NCBI GenBank assembly: GCA_009777235.1
Contig: WRMH01000019.1
Span: 1 to 53,712, forward strand
Length of the DNA stretch: 53,712 nt
DNA from: Oscillospiraceae bacterium
GTDB lineage: Bacteria > Bacillota > Clostridia > Oscillospirales > Oscillospiraceae
Direction of reading: 5' to 3'
Of this stretch, positions 40,602 through 50,500 are shown one piece after another. Under the pieces are notes generated by a model. The model had not been told where the DNA came from, did not search any database, and saw only the letters and a list, made by a program, of their open reading frames with translations. The translations under genes and the position numbers were made by a program. Each line of letters opens with the position of its first letter. The first letter of the stretch is position 1.

Positions 40602-41564
40602 ATGGCAAAATCAATTCGATTTAAAGCCGGACGCGCAGTTTTAGCGATGCTGCTCGTTGCCGCGAACGCAGTCATTCTCGCGGGATGCCGGATTGACGCG
40701 GACGCCGGCGCTGACCTCGTGCAGACTGCCCCTCCGCCTGCCATGCCCCCCCGTGAGATATACGTCCCGCTCCTATCCGCGCCGGGCGAAGCAACCGAAG
40801 AAAACGACAAGGCAATCATAGACTTTTCCAACTCATCGGAAGGGTATGTGATGGTCAAGCACAATCAACATTCCGGCAACGCGCCGGTCGCCCTTATTGA
40901 CGGGCCGAGCGGCGAGCAATATTTCTACTGGCTGGACAGTGAAGTATATACGCCGTTCACCTTTACGGAAGGCGACGGCGAATATACGATAACAGTTTGT
41001 GAGCAGATGGAAGACATGAAACTCAAGGTAGCCCTCAGGGCGCAGATAGACGTAGTTTTGGAAGACCAATTCGCGCCTTTTTTGCGTCCAAACCTGTTTG
41101 TAAACTACTCGAGCGACACAAAAGCTCTGCAGATTGCCGCCGAACTTACGGCCGGAGCGAAAGATTTATTGGAAATAATCTCCATAATATATGACTATAC
41201 CACGACTCACCTGACCTATGACACGGAAATTGTAGACAAAATAGAAGTTGGCTATTTGCCGGACTTAGACGCGGTGTTAGAGCGCGGAAAGGGAATTTGT
41301 TTTGACTACGCCGCTGTGATGACCGCCATGCTTCGGGGACTGGGCATCCCGACCAAGATGGTATTTGGGCATATAGACGACTATTACCACGCATGGATCA
41401 GCGTATATTCAAAGGAAGAAGGCTGGATAGACGGAGCCATATTCTTTGACGGACACAACTGGAAACTTATGGACCCGACTTTCACATCAGGCAGGATTCA
41501 GAGCGGCGGCGACGCGGGCTATTTTGCGGAAGACACGACCTACATAGCAAAGTTCCACTATTAG
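40602..41564 (+). CDS. Transglutaminase-like lipoprotein
   Basis: A 320-residue lipoprotein (hydrophobic segment AVLAMLLVAANAVILAGC, lipobox LAGC). The C-terminal transglutaminase-like core has the triad C233 (GKGICFDYAAVMTAML), H263 (YYHAWISVY) and D291 (KLMDPTF). This fold includes peptidases and cross-linking enzymes. The middle part is an Ig-like or unassigned domain. The start at 40602 has GAGGGGG. It precedes the Cache hybrid kinase gene by 50 bp and probably shares its transcript. Substrate is unknown; cell-wall or pilus-related processing is a reasonable guess. Confidence 0.85.
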   Translation: MAKSIRFKAGRAVLAMLLVAANAVILAGCRIDADAGADLVQTAPPPAMPPREIYVPLLSAPGEATEENDKAIIDFSNSSEGYVMVKHNQHSGNAPVALIDGPSGEQYFYWLDSEVYTPFTFTEGDGEYTITVCEQMEDMKLKVALRAQIDVVLEDQFAPFLRPNLFVNYSSDTKALQIAAELTAGAKDLLEIISIIYDYTTTHLTYDTEIVDKIEVGYLPDLDAVLERGKGICFDYAAVMTAMLRGLGIPTKMVFGHIDDYYHAWISVYSKEEGWIDGAIFFDGHNWKLMDPTFTSGRIQSGGDAGYFAEDTTYIAKFHY

Positions 41565-41614
41565 CGCATGACAGGTTTTAGCGATTTCATTTACAGATCA
41601 AAGGGGGTTATTTT

Positions 41615-44308
41615 ATGGACGTAAAGAAAGTATCAGATGAGACAAAGAGAGATAGGGTACCTCAGATAAGAAAGTTCGTGATTTTTTCCTTAATATTTTT
41701 CCTTACAGTCCTTATCGTCGGAATCTCGGTCTTTATATTCTCCATGCAGCAAATCATTAGAACCGGCAAAGGGCACACACTCTATCAACTGCTCGGAAAT
41801 GAGCGAATACGTCTTGAAACCGCTCTAAACAACGAGATTGTAATCGCGCTGAAAATGGCAAACTCCCCATTGATTTCCCGATACTTCGCCAACCCGGGTG
41901 ATGCCGAGATGGAAGCGATGGCAATTGAAGAATTGGCGTCCTATAGCAGAGCGTTTTCGTCCGGCACGGCGTTTTGGGTAAAAGAGTCCGACAAAATGTT
42001 TCATTTCACGGATAGCGAGCCGTACTACCTCGACCCTGATTTGCCCGACAATTATTGGTATAATATGACCATATACGACACGGAAGACTATAATTTTAAT
42101 ATCAACTTCAATCCTGATTTGGAAATAATAAACCTGTGGATCAACGCGCCTGTCTTTGATAACTTGGGAAACGCGGTCGGAATGGTAGGGTCGGGCATAG
42201 ATATATCGCAATATCTCGAGTTTCTCCTCTCCGATTATGACGAAAGACTAAGCATTTACTTTTTCAACGCGACCGGTGAAATAACCGGCGCGAAAGATGA
42301 AACGCTCGTAGTCGAGAAGATAGATATTGAAGAAGAATTAGGCTCTTCGGGCAGCGGCATTATCGCGTTGGCAAAAAGCATGAACCCCGGTGAAGTGCGA
42401 ACCATAGACACCCAGATCGGCAGAATCGCGATAGGCACGATACCATTGCTTGAATGGTATTCGGCAGCGTTTATACCGGACAGCATAAAAGATTACGAAA
42501 CCCCGCTGACCATGCTGTTTGTAATAATAATAATAGTGATCGCGTCTATTTTCGTCATTTTCAACTTTTTTATAGTACGGCTTATACGGCCTTTGCATAG
42601 GTCAATTATTGATGCCGAGCTTGCCAGCCGCGCTAAATCAGAGTTTCTGGCGGTGATGAGCCACGAGATAAGAACGCCCATGAACTCGATCATGGGTTTT
42701 GCGGAGCTTGCCGGAGCCTCGTCCGATATGAGCAAAATAAAAAACTACTTACGCAATATTACAGAAAGTACGAAATGGCTGCTTTCTATTTTGAACGATA
42801 TTCTGGACATTTCCAAAATTGAATCAGGAAAAATGGATATGGAACATGAGCCTTTTGACTTAAATAACGTCCTTATGCGCTGCCAGTCTGTCATCCTCCC
42901 GAATATTAACGAAAAGGGCCTTGAATTTAGTGTGAATGTTGACCAGATATCCAATAAAATGCCGGTGGGCGATTCTGTCAAACTCTATCAATCTCTTATC
43001 AACTTGCTGTCAAACGCGGTGAAATTCACAAAAGCCGGAACAATCGAGCTTACGTCGCGGGTAATGAAATTGGAAGAGGAGAGCATCACTGTATATTTTG
43101 AAGTCAAAGACAGCGGTATCGGTATGGACGCGGAGCAAATCAGCAGGATATTCAAGCCTTTTGTTCAAGCGGATTCCAGCACGACCCGCAATTATGGCGG
43201 GACAGGACTCGGGCTTGCGATTACAAAAAATCTGATTGAGCTGATGGGCGGCAAGCTAAAAGTGGAAAGCTCGCCGGGAGAGGGCAGTACATTTGGTTTT
43301 GAAATTACTTTTGAGACGGCGGAGATTCCCGACAGCGTTTCAAATGATGCTGTGTTCAACAGAATCGAAAAGCCGCATTTTGACGGCCTGATTCTTGTTT
43401 GCGACGACAATCCAATGAATCAAGAGGTTATCGGTATCCATCTTGACCGCGTGGGGCTGCAAGTTCAAATCGCCGAAAACGGGCAAATAGGCTTAGATAT
43501 GGTTAAAGAACGCATGGAAAAAGGCGAAAAACCATTTGATTTGATTTTCATGGATATTTTTATGCCGATTATGGATGGAATTGAAGCCGCGTCAAAGATA
43601 ACAAGGCTCGATACAAAAACGCCTATCGTAGCGATGACGGCAAACGTGATGGCCAGCGAGCTGGAAAAATACAGAAACAACGGGATGCCAGATTGCTTGA
43701 GCAAGCCTTTCACCTCTCAGGAGCTGTGGTATATACTGACAAAATATCTTGAGCAAACCCAAGGCACGGAAAAAGACGACGGCTTTGATGATGATGAGAA
43801 ACTGACGCATAAGATAAAACTTGATTTTCTCAAAAGAAATAGTAACAGATATGCCGAAATCAGCTCCGCAATCGCGCAGCAAGACTTCGCGCTTGCCCAC
43901 AGGCTGGCTCATAACATGAAAACAAACGCGGCAATGATAGGCCAAAATAAGCTGCGGGAGCTGGCCGCCGAGCTTGAGCATATATTTAATGACGGCAATA
44001 CCGCTTCGGAAGAGTGTATGAATAATTTCAAAAACGAGTTAGAGCAGGCTCTAAGAGAGCTTAGGCTCTGGTCTGAGAGCCTCGAAGAATCAAAAGAACA
44101 GGGTACGTATGACAAAAAAGAAGTTATGGAACTGCTCGACAAGCTTGAGCTGATGCTCGAAAACATTGACCCAAACTGCCTCGACATGGCGGAAGGTCTG
44201 CGCGCGATCCCCGAGGCATCCGAGCTTTTACTGCTGATAGACGACTTTAATTTCAAAGCCGCCTCCGAGGCGCTGGTCAAGCTAAGAACCATATTGAGTT
44301 CCATGTAA
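41615..44308 (+). CDS. Cache-type hybrid histidine kinase with receiver and HPt domains
   Basis: An 897-residue sensor kinase. TM1 ~residues 22-48, extracytoplasmic dCache ~50-300 (YWYNMTIYDTE, NAVGMVGSGIDIS), TM2 ~303-325, HisKA with H350 in MSHEIRTPMNSI, HATPase ~455-575 (NLLSNAVKFTK, GTGLGLAITKNLIELMGG), receiver with D647 (FDLIFMDIFMP), HPt with H766 (HRLAHNMKTNAAM). This is a complete internal phosphorelay. It is followed by the PilC-like gene 70 bp downstream and is probably the sensor for the pilus-type cluster. RBS AAAGGGGG. Confidence 0.92.
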   Translation: MDVKKVSDETKRDRVPQIRKFVIFSLIFFLTVLIVGISVFIFSMQQIIRTGKGHTLYQLLGNERIRLETALNNEIVIALKMANSPLISRYFANPGDAEMEAMAIEELASYSRAFSSGTAFWVKESDKMFHFTDSEPYYLDPDLPDNYWYNMTIYDTEDYNFNINFNPDLEIINLWINAPVFDNLGNAVGMVGSGIDISQYLEFLLSDYDERLSIYFFNATGEITGAKDETLVVEKIDIEEELGSSGSGIIALAKSMNPGEVRTIDTQIGRIAIGTIPLLEWYSAAFIPDSIKDYETPLTMLFVIIIIVIASIFVIFNFFIVRLIRPLHRSIIDAELASRAKSEFLAVMSHEIRTPMNSIMGFAELAGASSDMSKIKNYLRNITESTKWLLSILNDILDISKIESGKMDMEHEPFDLNNVLMRCQSVILPNINEKGLEFSVNVDQISNKMPVGDSVKLYQSLINLLSNAVKFTKAGTIELTSRVMKLEEESITVYFEVKDSGIGMDAEQISRIFKPFVQADSSTTRNYGGTGLGLAITKNLIELMGGKLKVESSPGEGSTFGFEITFETAEIPDSVSNDAVFNRIEKPHFDGLILVCDDNPMNQEVIGIHLDRVGLQVQIAENGQIGLDMVKERMEKGEKPFDLIFMDIFMPIMDGIEAASKITRLDTKTPIVAMTANVMASELEKYRNNGMPDCLSKPFTSQELWYILTKYLEQTQGTEKDDGFDDDEKLTHKIKLDFLKRNSNRYAEISSAIAQQDFALAHRLAHNMKTNAAMIGQNKLRELAAELEHIFNDGNTASEECMNNFKNELEQALRELRLWSESLEESKEQGTYDKKEVMELLDKLELMLENIDPNCLDMAEGLRAIPEASELLLLIDDFNFKAASEALVKLRTILSSM

Positions 44309-44378
44309 TATGTAACTCACCGCTTGCAAAAACGCGATACTTATGATTTTGTTAAAATCGCCAAAGGAGGCAGTATTT

Positions 44379-45422
44379 GTGAAAAGTAAACTGACATCCG
44401 CGTATCTGTCCGCATTTTGCATGGAGATGACACTGATCGTCCAAGCGGGTATACCGCCGGTGGACGGAGTGCGCGAGCTATTAAACGAAGCGGACAAGAA
44501 CGGAAAAATTGTTCTTCAAAGCCTGCTTGCGCAGCTTGAAAAAAAAGCCCCGCTTTCATCGGCGCTGCATGATTCGGGCTACTTTCCGGAACATATGGTC
44601 GGGGTAGTGGCCGCGGGTGAGAAAACAGGACGCGTTATAGAGGTGCTCAAATCATTGGGAGAATATTATAACAGGCTTGATAGGTTGACGGTTACTGTAA
44701 AAAACGCCGTATTTTTCCCGTTTATTTTGCTTGCTATAATGGTGGGGATTGTGGTTATTCTGATTACTCAAGTCTTGCCGATATTCAGCGGCGTATTCGG
44801 CAGTCACGGAGAGCGAATGTCGTCGCTTGCCTCTACATTCATGCGCTTTGGTCAGTGGCTTTCCGGTGCTTCCGCTGTTATCGCCGCCGTTTTTGCCGTC
44901 ATTTTGATTATCACCGCGATTTTATGGATTTTCCCGAAAATACGGGCAAGGGCGCTCGGTGTGATAAAAAAAATGTCCACAGGGCGCGGCTTGCTCACGG
45001 ATTTGGCATCGTATCATTTTATGTCAGTAATGGTTATATCCTTGGAAAGCGGCATCAAAACCAAAGACGCGATGGCGCTTGCCTCCGCGGTCAGCGGCGG
45101 TACACCGGCATTGGACAAGAGAAACAAAAAATGTGCCGAGCTGATACAAGAAGGCGCACAGCTCGCGGCGGCAATGCGCGAGTGCGGGATACTCTCCGCA
45201 AAAGAGGCGCAGCTTTTGAGTTTTGGCGCGCGCGGTGGTATGACCGACTCTACGCTCGCTCAAATCGCGGACAGAAAAGAGCGGTATTTGATAGATAAAA
45301 TAAATAGTATTGTCGGGAGGATAGAACCCGCGCTTGTTATTACTATTTCTGTTATGGTCGGCGTTATTTTGCTCTCGGTTATGGCGCCGCTCATGGGTAT
45401 TATGAGTTCTATAGGCGGATAA
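44379..45422 (+). CDS. Type II secretion/type IV pilus inner-membrane platform protein (GspF/PilC family)
   Basis: A 347-residue protein with two T2SSF domains (~15-135 and ~205-335), each with a typical glycine-rich helix pair: LTSAYLSAFCMEMTLIVQAGIPPVDGV, VAAGEKTGRVIEVLKSLGEYY, and the second copy ISLESGIKTKDAMALAS-like. TM segments LLAIMVGIVVILITQVLPIF and VIAAVFAVILIITAILWIF. It forms the assembly platform for pseudopilins. The start is GTG at 44379, chosen for AAAGGAGG at 44363-44370, giving a shorter protein than the longest frame. It begins a run of small pilin-like genes. Confidence 0.9.
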   Translation: MKSKLTSAYLSAFCMEMTLIVQAGIPPVDGVRELLNEADKNGKIVLQSLLAQLEKKAPLSSALHDSGYFPEHMVGVVAAGEKTGRVIEVLKSLGEYYNRLDRLTVTVKNAVFFPFILLAIMVGIVVILITQVLPIFSGVFGSHGERMSSLASTFMRFGQWLSGASAVIAAVFAVILIITAILWIFPKIRARALGVIKKMSTGRGLLTDLASYHFMSVMVISLESGIKTKDAMALASAVSGGTPALDKRNKKCAELIQEGAQLAAAMRECGILSAKEAQLLSFGARGGMTDSTLAQIADRKERYLIDKINSIVGRIEPALVITISVMVGVILLSVMAPLMGIMSSIGG

Positions 45423-45443
45423 GAGGGGTAAAAGAGGGTTTTT

Positions 45444-45773
45444 ATGAATGTGAAGGTTTTTAAAAACAGTTTTGCGGATGCTTTACGCGGCGGCTTGCCT
45501 ATTATTTTATTCATCCTTGCGTTTGCAATGCTTATTTTTTTCGCTTTGAGGCACATCGAGGTTTCAAGCAGAGCCGAGGGACGCATTTTGCTCCAAGAGA
45601 GCATCAATACGTCCGTTATAAGACATTACGCGATCGAAGGGAGTTATCCCGAGAGTATCAAGGTCATTGAAGATAATTACGGGATACGCATAGACCGCTC
45701 AAGATACGCCGTGTTCTATAGAATTATCGCGCCAAACATAATGCCCGACATAACCGTAGAGGAACTAAAATGA
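45444..45773 (+). CDS. Small membrane-anchored pilin-like protein
   Basis: A 109-residue protein with one N-terminal hydrophobic helix (LPIILFILAFAMLIFFAL) preceded by a basic segment, then a soluble part (SSRAEGRILLQESINTSVIRHYAIEGSYPESIKVIEDNYGI). The GSYPESIKVIEDNYG region resembles type II/IV pilin-like minor pilins, but I see no clear prepilin-peptidase motif. The stop overlaps the start of the next gene (ATGA). Operonic with PilC-like and DUF4860 proteins. Confidence 0.75.
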   Translation: MNVKVFKNSFADALRGGLPIILFILAFAMLIFFALRHIEVSSRAEGRILLQESINTSVIRHYAIEGSYPESIKVIEDNYGIRIDRSRYAVFYRIIAPNIMPDITVEELK

Positions 45774-46228
45774 AAACAACAAAGAAACCCGGCACAATTG
45801 CCGTATTGATTTTATTATCTGTCTTTATCATATCGGCGTTTTCGGCGCTCGCTTTGGGTGTCGGAACGTATCGGAACATAACACAGGTTTGCGAGCAAGG
45901 GCTTGAAGAACGCCTGTTGTTTTCATATATCTGGACAAAAATCAAAATGGGAGACGAAGCCGCTAAGGTGCATATCGGGGATTTTAACGGTCTAAGCGCC
46001 CTTTTTATTGACGAGGCGGACGCGCAGGTGCGGGGCCGCACAGCGATTTACCACTATGACGGCTCTGTTTACGAATTGTTTTTTGAGCCGGGATATGAAA
46101 TGCGGCCCGGAGACGGTGTCCCAATTCTCAAAAGCGATTCACTCCGATTTGAACAGTTAGAAGACGGGCTTATAAAAGTGTCAACAGGCACTGACAGCTC
46201 TTTAATATATCTAAACACGGGTGAGTGA
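45770..46228 (+). CDS. DUF4860 membrane-anchored protein
   Basis: A 152-residue protein with an N-terminal hydrophobic helix (TIAVLILLSVFIISAFSALALG) and a soluble C-terminus (IWTKIKMGDEAAKVHIGDFNGLSALFID ... FEQLEDGLIKVSTGTDSSLIYLN). The pattern matches DUF4860, a family encoded in clostridial pilus/secretion-like operons. It starts inside the stop codon of the previous gene. Function is unknown, likely a minor pseudopilin or accessory protein. Confidence 0.8.
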   Translation: MKTTKKPGTIAVLILLSVFIISAFSALALGVGTYRNITQVCEQGLEERLLFSYIWTKIKMGDEAAKVHIGDFNGLSALFIDEADAQVRGRTAIYHYDGSVYELFFEPGYEMRPGDGVPILKSDSLRFEQLEDGLIKVSTGTDSSLIYLNTGE

Positions 46229-46266
46229 TACGTTTTGACAGCCGCAAATAAGGGGGGAATGACGAG

Positions 46267-46755
46267 ATGATCAAGCTGCGTACAAGGGCTTCGCTTTTTT
46301 TGATAGAGCAGGTAGTCGCTGTAATTGTGTTCGCTGTTTGCGCCGCTGTATGTGCCGGGGTTTTTGCCGAGTCCTATTTTAAGGCAAACGACGCAAAGGA
46401 TATCAGCGCCGCGCTCGCGGCGGCGAGAAACGGCGCGGAAACATTCAAATATTTCAAAAACCCAAGCGATGCGGCTCTCGCGTTGGGCGGACACGCATAC
46501 AGCTTGCAGGACGCGGTCGTCTACTACGATACAGACTGGCAGGTATGTATAGAGCAGTCGGCGGAATATCTGATGCGCTTGACGGTTGCGGAAGATATTG
46601 CAAACCCGCTTTTATGCGAACTTTCCGTGCAAAGAGTCACAGGGGATGTGATAATCGCCTTTACTGTAAATGTAACTCACAAAAAAGCGGTCATAAAATC
46701 CATTCCGAGAGCGGAGCATGGATGCGGAGCGTCCGAACCGTCTGCGCAGGGATGA
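46267..46755 (+). CDS. Pilin-like membrane protein with C-terminus from a repeat element
   Basis: A 162-residue frame. The N-terminal helix LFLIEQVVAVIVFAVCAAVCAGVF has Glu at the position of the pilin +5 glutamate. The C-terminal ~24 residues (KAVIKSIPRAEHGCGASEPSAQG) are encoded by a family-1 element that begins at 46689, so the native stop has been lost and the end is non-native. RBS GGGGGG-type before the ATG. Operonic with DUF4860; function is inferred as a minor pilin. Confidence 0.75.
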   Translation: MIKLRTRASLFLIEQVVAVIVFAVCAAVCAGVFAESYFKANDAKDISAALAAARNGAETFKYFKNPSDAALALGGHAYSLQDAVVYYDTDWQVCIEQSAEYLMRLTVAEDIANPLLCELSVQRVTGDVIIAFTVNVTHKKAVIKSIPRAEHGCGASEPSAQG

Positions 46756-46780
46756 CGCAGTGGTTCGGGGAGGAATGATT
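46689..46780 (+). repeat. Family-1 palindromic element, copy C (right end cut)
   Basis: Matches the 36529 copy over 92 bp (GGTCATAAAATCCATTCCGA at the left), stopping at GGAATGATT where a family-2 remnant begins. In frame it supplies the last ~24 codons and stop of the upstream gene. Confidence 0.85.
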
Positions 46781-46782
46781 GA

Positions 46783-46859
46783 GGCAACCCTCGAAAACCC
46801 TATCACGGCAATCTAACGGCAATTTTTATCTTGCTCGTCCAGGATTCTCGGAAGTTGCC
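46783..46859 (-). repeat. Family-2 element, internally deleted copy
   Basis: A 77-bp remnant with both 19-bp ends of the 160-bp element (GGCAACCCTCGAAAACCCT at one side and TTCTCGGAAGTTGCC at the other) but most of the middle missing. Its orientation is opposite to the copy at 47374. It abuts the family-1 copy. Confidence 0.75.
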
Positions 46860-46943
46860 TTTTTGACAGCGAAAGAATAGAAGCGGAAGACTTATGATTT
46901 TGGTAAAATTTGGCATTATGAATTGAAAGGGGGCGGCAAGATA

Positions 46944-47366
46944 GTGGATAAAAGCGGGATAGGCATTGGCAGTACATCACTTGTTTTGATATTGGCGGTT
47001 CTTTGCTTAGCTCTTTTTGCGTTCATATCCTATAGCTCCGCTGAAAACGACATGGCTTTGGCAAATGCCGAAGCGGAGCTGATTTTGGGATATTATAAGG
47101 CGGATGCTCTGGCGATAAGTATCGCGGAGAGTATCTCAAGAGCGGAAAATATTCCCGATAGTTTGTTTGGAGTGAAAATAAATTTAAGCCGGGACGAGTC
47201 CACGCGCTCTCATGTCGCCGAGTTTGCCTGCGCAGTGTCCGACAGAAAAGAGCTTTTCGCGAAGATAGCCATAATAGGGGATGACTACAAAGTGTTGGTC
47301 TGGCGGATGCAAGACACCGATGGCTGGAATCCCGATATGACCCTGCCAATCTGGCCTGGAGGATAG
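46944..47366 (+). CDS. Pilin-like membrane protein
   Basis: A 140-residue protein with an N-terminal hydrophobic helix (STSLVLILAVLCLALFAFISYS) followed by ENDMALANAEAELILGYYKADALAISIAE, a pattern seen in small pseudopilin-like proteins next to GspF genes. The rest is a mixed domain ending WNPDMTLPIWPGG. GGGGGCGG lies before the GTG at 46944; the frame is open from 46923. It is the last gene of the pilus-type group; the 160-bp element begins 7 bp after its stop. Confidence 0.75.
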   Translation: MDKSGIGIGSTSLVLILAVLCLALFAFISYSSAENDMALANAEAELILGYYKADALAISIAESISRAENIPDSLFGVKINLSRDESTRSHVAEFACAVSDRKELFAKIAIIGDDYKVLVWRMQDTDGWNPDMTLPIWPGG

Positions 47367-47373
47367 GCTCTTA

Positions 47374-47533
47374 GGCAACCTCCGAAAACCCTGAGCGCGC
47401 AAGATACCGAGTGATTTTTTTGCTATACGAGGCAAATTTTCGCAGGAATGATTGCTTCATTTCAAGGAAATTTAACGAAGTATGGCTAAAAAATCGCCGG
47501 GAGATTGCCGTGATAGGGTTTTTGGAGGTTGCC
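47374..47533 (+). repeat. Family-2 160-bp MITE-like element, copy 2
   Basis: Same 160-bp length and near-identical ends as the copy at 35401. The left flank TTA and right flank TTA suggest a 3-bp duplication, and the right TTA is the stop codon (on the minus strand) of the hybrid kinase at 47534. It sits exactly between the pilin-like gene and the kinase gene. Confidence 0.9.
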
Positions 47534-50500
47534 TTATATTGTTTTTAGATAAGAGCGGAGCATACGCCACAGCTCTTTGGTTGTAAACGGCTTGCTCAAA
47601 CAATCGGGCATCCCGTTATTTCTGTATTTTTCCAGCTCGCTGGCCATAACATTGGCCGTCATAGCCACAACAGGCGTTCCCGTATTGAGCTTTGTTATCT
47701 TTGACGCGGCCTCAACTCCGTCCATGACCGGCATAAAAATGTCCATTAAAATCAAATCAAAGGGCTTTTCGCCTTTCTCCATGCGTTCTTTAACCATATC
47801 CAAGCCGATTTGCCCGTTTTCGGCTGTAACTGACCTAAGCCCCACGCGGTCAAGATGCTCGCACACGACCTCGCGGTTCATAGGATTGTCGTCACAGATC
47901 AAAACCAGACCGTCAAAACGCGGTTTGACGGAGATGTCAAAATCATCGGTTTCGTATTCAGTTTCAATAGACCCGGTTGTCTCGAAAGTAAGGCAGAAAT
48001 TGAACGAGCTGCCATGCCCCGGAGAACTTTCCACCTTCAGCTCCCCGCCCATGAGTTCTACCATGCTCTTTACTATAGTAAGCCCCAGTCCCGTGCCTCC
48101 GTAATTGCGGGTAGTGCTGATGTCCGCTTGGGTAAAGGGGTCGAAAATCTTGCTGATTTGATCGGGGGTTATGCCAATGCCGCTGTCTTGAACCTCAAAA
48201 TATACAGTGATGAAATTATCACCGTCTCCGGGCTGCGGCGGGTGAGCTTCGGGAAGCGTTCTGACGGAAGCGGAGAAGCGTATCGTTCCCGACGTAGTGA
48301 ATTTAACGGCGTTGGAGAGAAGATTCATAAGCACTTGATAGAGCCGTATCGGATCTCCTATCAACTTCTTTCCGTGTGTAGGTTCTACATAAATCCTCAA
48401 GTCAAGGTCTTTTTCCTTGACAGCCGGAAGTATCACGGACTGGCAGCGCGTAAGTACATCCGTCAGGGCAAACGGAACATGCTCCAGTTCCATTTTGCCT
48501 GATTCTATTTTTGAAATATCCAAAATATCGTTAATGATGTTCAAAAGCCAACCCGCGCTGTCGGTGATCTTGGTCAAGTAATCTTTGGTTTGGGATTCGG
48601 CGGTTTTGTCGAGCGCAAGCTCCGCAAATCCCATGATAGAGTTCATGGGCGTTCTTATCTCGTGGCTCATAATCGCCAAAAATTCGCTCTTGGCGCGGCT
48701 GGCAAGCTCGGCGGCTTCTAATTGTCTGCGCTCTGTGACATCGGCATAGTAACCTTCTATGATGCTTGGCGAACCGTCCGCCGTTTTTTTTATCAGGCGG
48801 CTGCGTTCCCAAATCCATTTTTCAGAGCCATCCCGTGTCGTCATTTTGAAAGTTGTCTCAAACGGCAATCCTTTAGGTATTGTTTCTTCCGCCAATTGCA
48901 GTATGAAATCAATATCGTCAGGATGCACCAAGTCATGTAATGTGACCTTGCCGCTCAAGATTTCATCGGGCGAGTAGCCTGTCAAATCTTCGCAGCCGTC
49001 GCTGACAAAGGTGTATGTGTAGTGCGGAGGGTCATAAAGCTGCTGAAACACCATTCCGGGAATGTTTTTAAGAATAGCGTCGGTTCTTGCCTTCATCAGC
49101 GCGATAGCTTTACTTCTTTTGCGATCCCTGACATAGATGAATGTCAGCATGGCAAGGATCAGAGCCATCGCTATAATCGTGCCGATAATCCAGGGAAGCT
49201 GTGCCTCGGCGAGCATCAAGCGATAGTCGTAAGTCCTGTTACGCCACTTGGTAACTACCATTTCCGTATCAATCAGCATCATGGATTTATCAATAATGGA
49301 TCGTAAAATAACGGCATCCTTGTTAAACCCAAAAGAAGATTCAAAGTTGTCTTCAAAAAGGATGTTGATCTTATAATCGGGCATCTCCAAGTAATTTGTC
49401 AGCCAGAGGAGACTGAGGCTGCCGCCCATCACCATATCTACCTCACCGCGGATCAGCGCGTTGAAAGCGTCGCTTTGGCTTTCAAATTCCACATAGTCTT
49501 TATGGTCAGGAAACCATCTGTGGAACAGGTCGGCGTGCCTGTTGCCCTTTCCTAATCCCACTTTTACGGCATAGACTTCATTCGCGTTGATGTTTCTGTG
49601 AGAAGATGAGGAAATAAGCACGGAACGGTCGGATAAAAATGAAGATTCCGGCCATATAAAATAGTCGTCCCGTTCCGGCGCGTGGATAAGTTCGGAAATG
49701 ATGCTCGCTTCCCCGCTCTCTAAGAGCTGCATCAGTTCGGGCCATTTGGTATTGCTGCCGTTAATGACTTCAAACTTGAGCCCTGTGAGAGCTTCGATCT
49801 CGTGGAGAACATCATGGCATATCCCCTGCCACGAGCTTTCGCGAGCGTGATAAAAACTGATGGGGTAGTTATAATACTCGGCCGCGAGAGGTATGATAGG
49901 GTTATTTTGAATGTAGGCAATCTCCTCTTCGGTCAGTCGCTGCTGCAGGAGAAACTTTCTGTATTCCCAATACCCGTTGTTGTAGAGTTCGTTTAAATGA
50001 AAAATAGCGCCGCTGTCAAGAGCTTTTTGAACGACGGAAATAATCGGCGCCAATTCCTCTTTTGCGGTCACCAAGGACACGGGGCTGAAAATCGGAGGAT
50101 GAAAGTTCCCAATGACTAAGTTGTCGTCAGAAGCAACCGCGGCTTCCGCTACATTGACCACGATAAGCGCGTCGAGCGTGCCTTCCGGGAGCATCATACT
50201 TACGACTCCGTAAGCATCTATGAGTACGGTTTCATATGAACCCGGCTCTGTCACGGCGGCGACATCAGCAATGGACGCGGAATTATTCAAAAATCCGTAA
50301 CGCAAAGGCCTGGACAGCGCGATCGTCTCAAGCGGCGGAGCATTCTTATAGCGAACTGTTATCATGGAGCGAAGGGCAATCGGATCCGTGACAATGTATG
50401 ATTGTCTGCGTTCCTCCGTGACTCTCATGTCGCCGGTAAAATCAATTTCGCCCTTTTCTAAAACGGTAAAAATATCAAATGTTGGAAGGAGCGTCGGCAC

